Source: Boseongicola sp. SB0675_bin_26 (lineage in GTDB: Bacteria > Pseudomonadota > Alphaproteobacteria > Rhodobacterales > Rhodobacteraceae). From it: a stretch of 5,423 bases of DNA. The translations under genes and the position numbers were made by a program. The notes under the pieces were generated by a model. It searched no databases, was not told the DNA's origin, and saw nothing but the letters and a program-made list of their open reading frames with translations. Location: assembly GCA_009843725.1 (NCBI GenBank), contig VYCX01000482.1:1-5423 (forward strand), read 5' to 3'. Numbering within the stretch: the stretch's first letter is position 1; each line of letters begins with the position of its first letter. This document shows, piece by piece, positions 4,572-5,423 of this stretch.

Positions 4572-5423
4572 ATGACGGAGATGGTTTACGGCTCGGTTTT
4601 CCGCAGGAACGGCGAGCCGATACTTCCACGCTGGTGGCGCACCGTCGACAAGTGGTCGATAGGCTGCGTCCTGGCGCTGTTTGGCATCGGCTTGTTGCTG
4701 GGCCTTGCATCCAGCCCGCCTTTGGCCGAGCGGCACGGATTGTGGGCGTTTCACTATTTCGAACGGCAGGTGGCGTTCGGAGCCGTCGCGCTTCTGACGA
4801 TGTTCGCGATTACGCTCCTGGCTCCCAAGACCGTTCGGCGCATTGCGGTACTTGTCTTCCTGGCCTCCTTCGGGGCCATGGTCATGCTGCCGTTCCTCGG
4901 CACTGATTTTGGAAAAGGCGCAGTCCGATGGTATTCGCTTGGATTCGGATCGGTGCAGCCCTCGGAGTTCCTGAAGCCCGGTTTCATCGTGCTCGCGGGA
5001 TGGCTGATTGCTGCGTCGGACGAGGCTGCAGGCCCCCCGGGCAAGTCCCTTTCCTTCGCGTTGGCCCTGACGGTTGTGGCCCTCCTTGCCATGCAGCCAG
5101 ACTACGGGCAGGCCTGCCTGATCTTCTTTGCATGGGGAGTCATGTACTTCGTGGGGGGCGCCCATGTCCTTCTGCTTCTGCTGATTGCCGGACTGATCGT
5201 TTCCTTTGGTGTCCTTGCCTACGAGAATTCCGAGCATGTTGCGCGCCGCATCGACGGGTTCCTGTCGACCGAGGTCGACCCAACCACTCAGCTTGGCTAC
5301 GCCGCGAACGCCATCAGGGAGGGCGGTCTTTTCGGCGTCGGGGTGGGCGAAGGCACGGTGAAGTGGTCGCTGCCCGACGCTCACACGGACTTCATCATTG
5401 CCGTCGCCGCCGAGGAATACGGG
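4572..5423 (+). CDS. ftsW: Division-specific peptidoglycan glycosyltransferase FtsW (runs off the right edge)
   Basis: An inner-membrane SEDS-family protein that polymerises lipid II into septal glycan strands with its partner FtsI. The first 284 residues are visible, with no stop before base 5423. A cytoplasmic N-terminus (to about 27) leads into hydrophobic segments near 29-46, 67-84, 90-109, 136-148, 159-174, 180-195 and 197-216. SEDS hallmarks are GTDFGKGAVRWYSLG (110-124), QPSEFLKP (129-136), QPDYGQA (175-181), RRIDGFL (225-231), the QLGY...AIREGGLFGVG region (240-257) and the PDAHTDFI loop (268-275). D273 in that loop aligns with the aspartate regarded as catalytic in FtsW and RodA. The ATG at 4572 gives the expected MTEMVYG start; its Shine-Dalgarno is poor. 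In many bacteria murD lies just upstream and murG downstream; here nudC is upstream, and the downstream side is not visible. Confidence 0.97.
   Translation, partial: MTEMVYGSVFRRNGEPILPRWWRTVDKWSIGCVLALFGIGLLLGLASSPPLAERHGLWAFHYFERQVAFGAVALLTMFAITLLAPKTVRRIAVLVFLASFGAMVMLPFLGTDFGKGAVRWYSLGFGSVQPSEFLKPGFIVLAGWLIAASDEAAGPPGKSLSFALALTVVALLAMQPDYGQACLIFFAWGVMYFVGGAHVLLLLLIAGLIVSFGVLAYENSEHVARRIDGFLSTEVDPTTQLGYAANAIREGGLFGVGVGEGTVKWSLPDAHTDFIIAVAAEEYG

Noticed and set aside
3484..4710. Long minus-strand reading frame of 408 residues opposite nudC
   Set aside because: It is antisense to the complete NudC motif set and continues through the nudC-ftsW gap, with no coherent domain.
4518..5384. Long minus-strand reading frame of 288 residues opposite ftsW
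   Set aside because: It lies antisense to an unmistakable ftsW and has the Gln/Arg/Gly-rich composition typical of the reverse strand of a membrane-protein gene in GC-rich DNA.

Overview
The window looks like chromosomal DNA of a high-GC alphaproteobacterium, most likely in the order Rhodobacterales. That placement is an inference from memory of protein style: the DnaX, NudC and FtsW sequences and the short SRP RNA all read like members of that group. No database search was possible. Base composition looks even across the genes, and I saw no insertion sequence, integrase, tRNA, CRISPR array or phage gene.

Layout, left to right. (1) 1-562, minus strand: the N-terminal 187 residues of dnaX, the clamp-loader subunit of DNA polymerase III, running off the left edge. 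(2) 563-781: a 219-bp divergent intergenic region with several inverted repeats and weak candidate promoters on both strands. (3) 782-2308, plus: a 508-residue bacterial ankyrin-repeat protein. (4) 2301-2795, plus: a 164-residue protein-tyrosine-phosphatase-like protein with an intact Cys-X5-Arg loop. It overlaps the ankyrin gene by 8 bp and probably begins at TTG. (5) 2861-2954, plus: ffs, the small bacterial signal recognition particle RNA, with a plausible promoter just upstream. (6) 2955-3468: about 510 bp with no gene I can support, but with two adjacent imperfect inverted repeats. (7) 3469-4413, plus: nudC, an NADH pyrophosphatase and RNA deNADding enzyme of the Nudix family. (8) 4414-4571: a short intergenic gap. 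(9) 4572-5423, plus: ftsW, the division-specific peptidoglycan glycosyltransferase, running off the right edge.

The four conserved loci (dnaX, ffs, nudC, ftsW) are core functions in replication, protein targeting, NAD/RNA-cap turnover and division, and they form no single pathway. The least ordinary part is the overlapping ankyrin-phosphatase pair between dnaX and ffs. It is arranged as one two-gene transcription unit, and its role cannot be read from sequence. I do not see convincing evidence of a wholly new system. The best leads are this pair, the alternative folds of the SRP RNA, and the structured gap between ffs and nudC.
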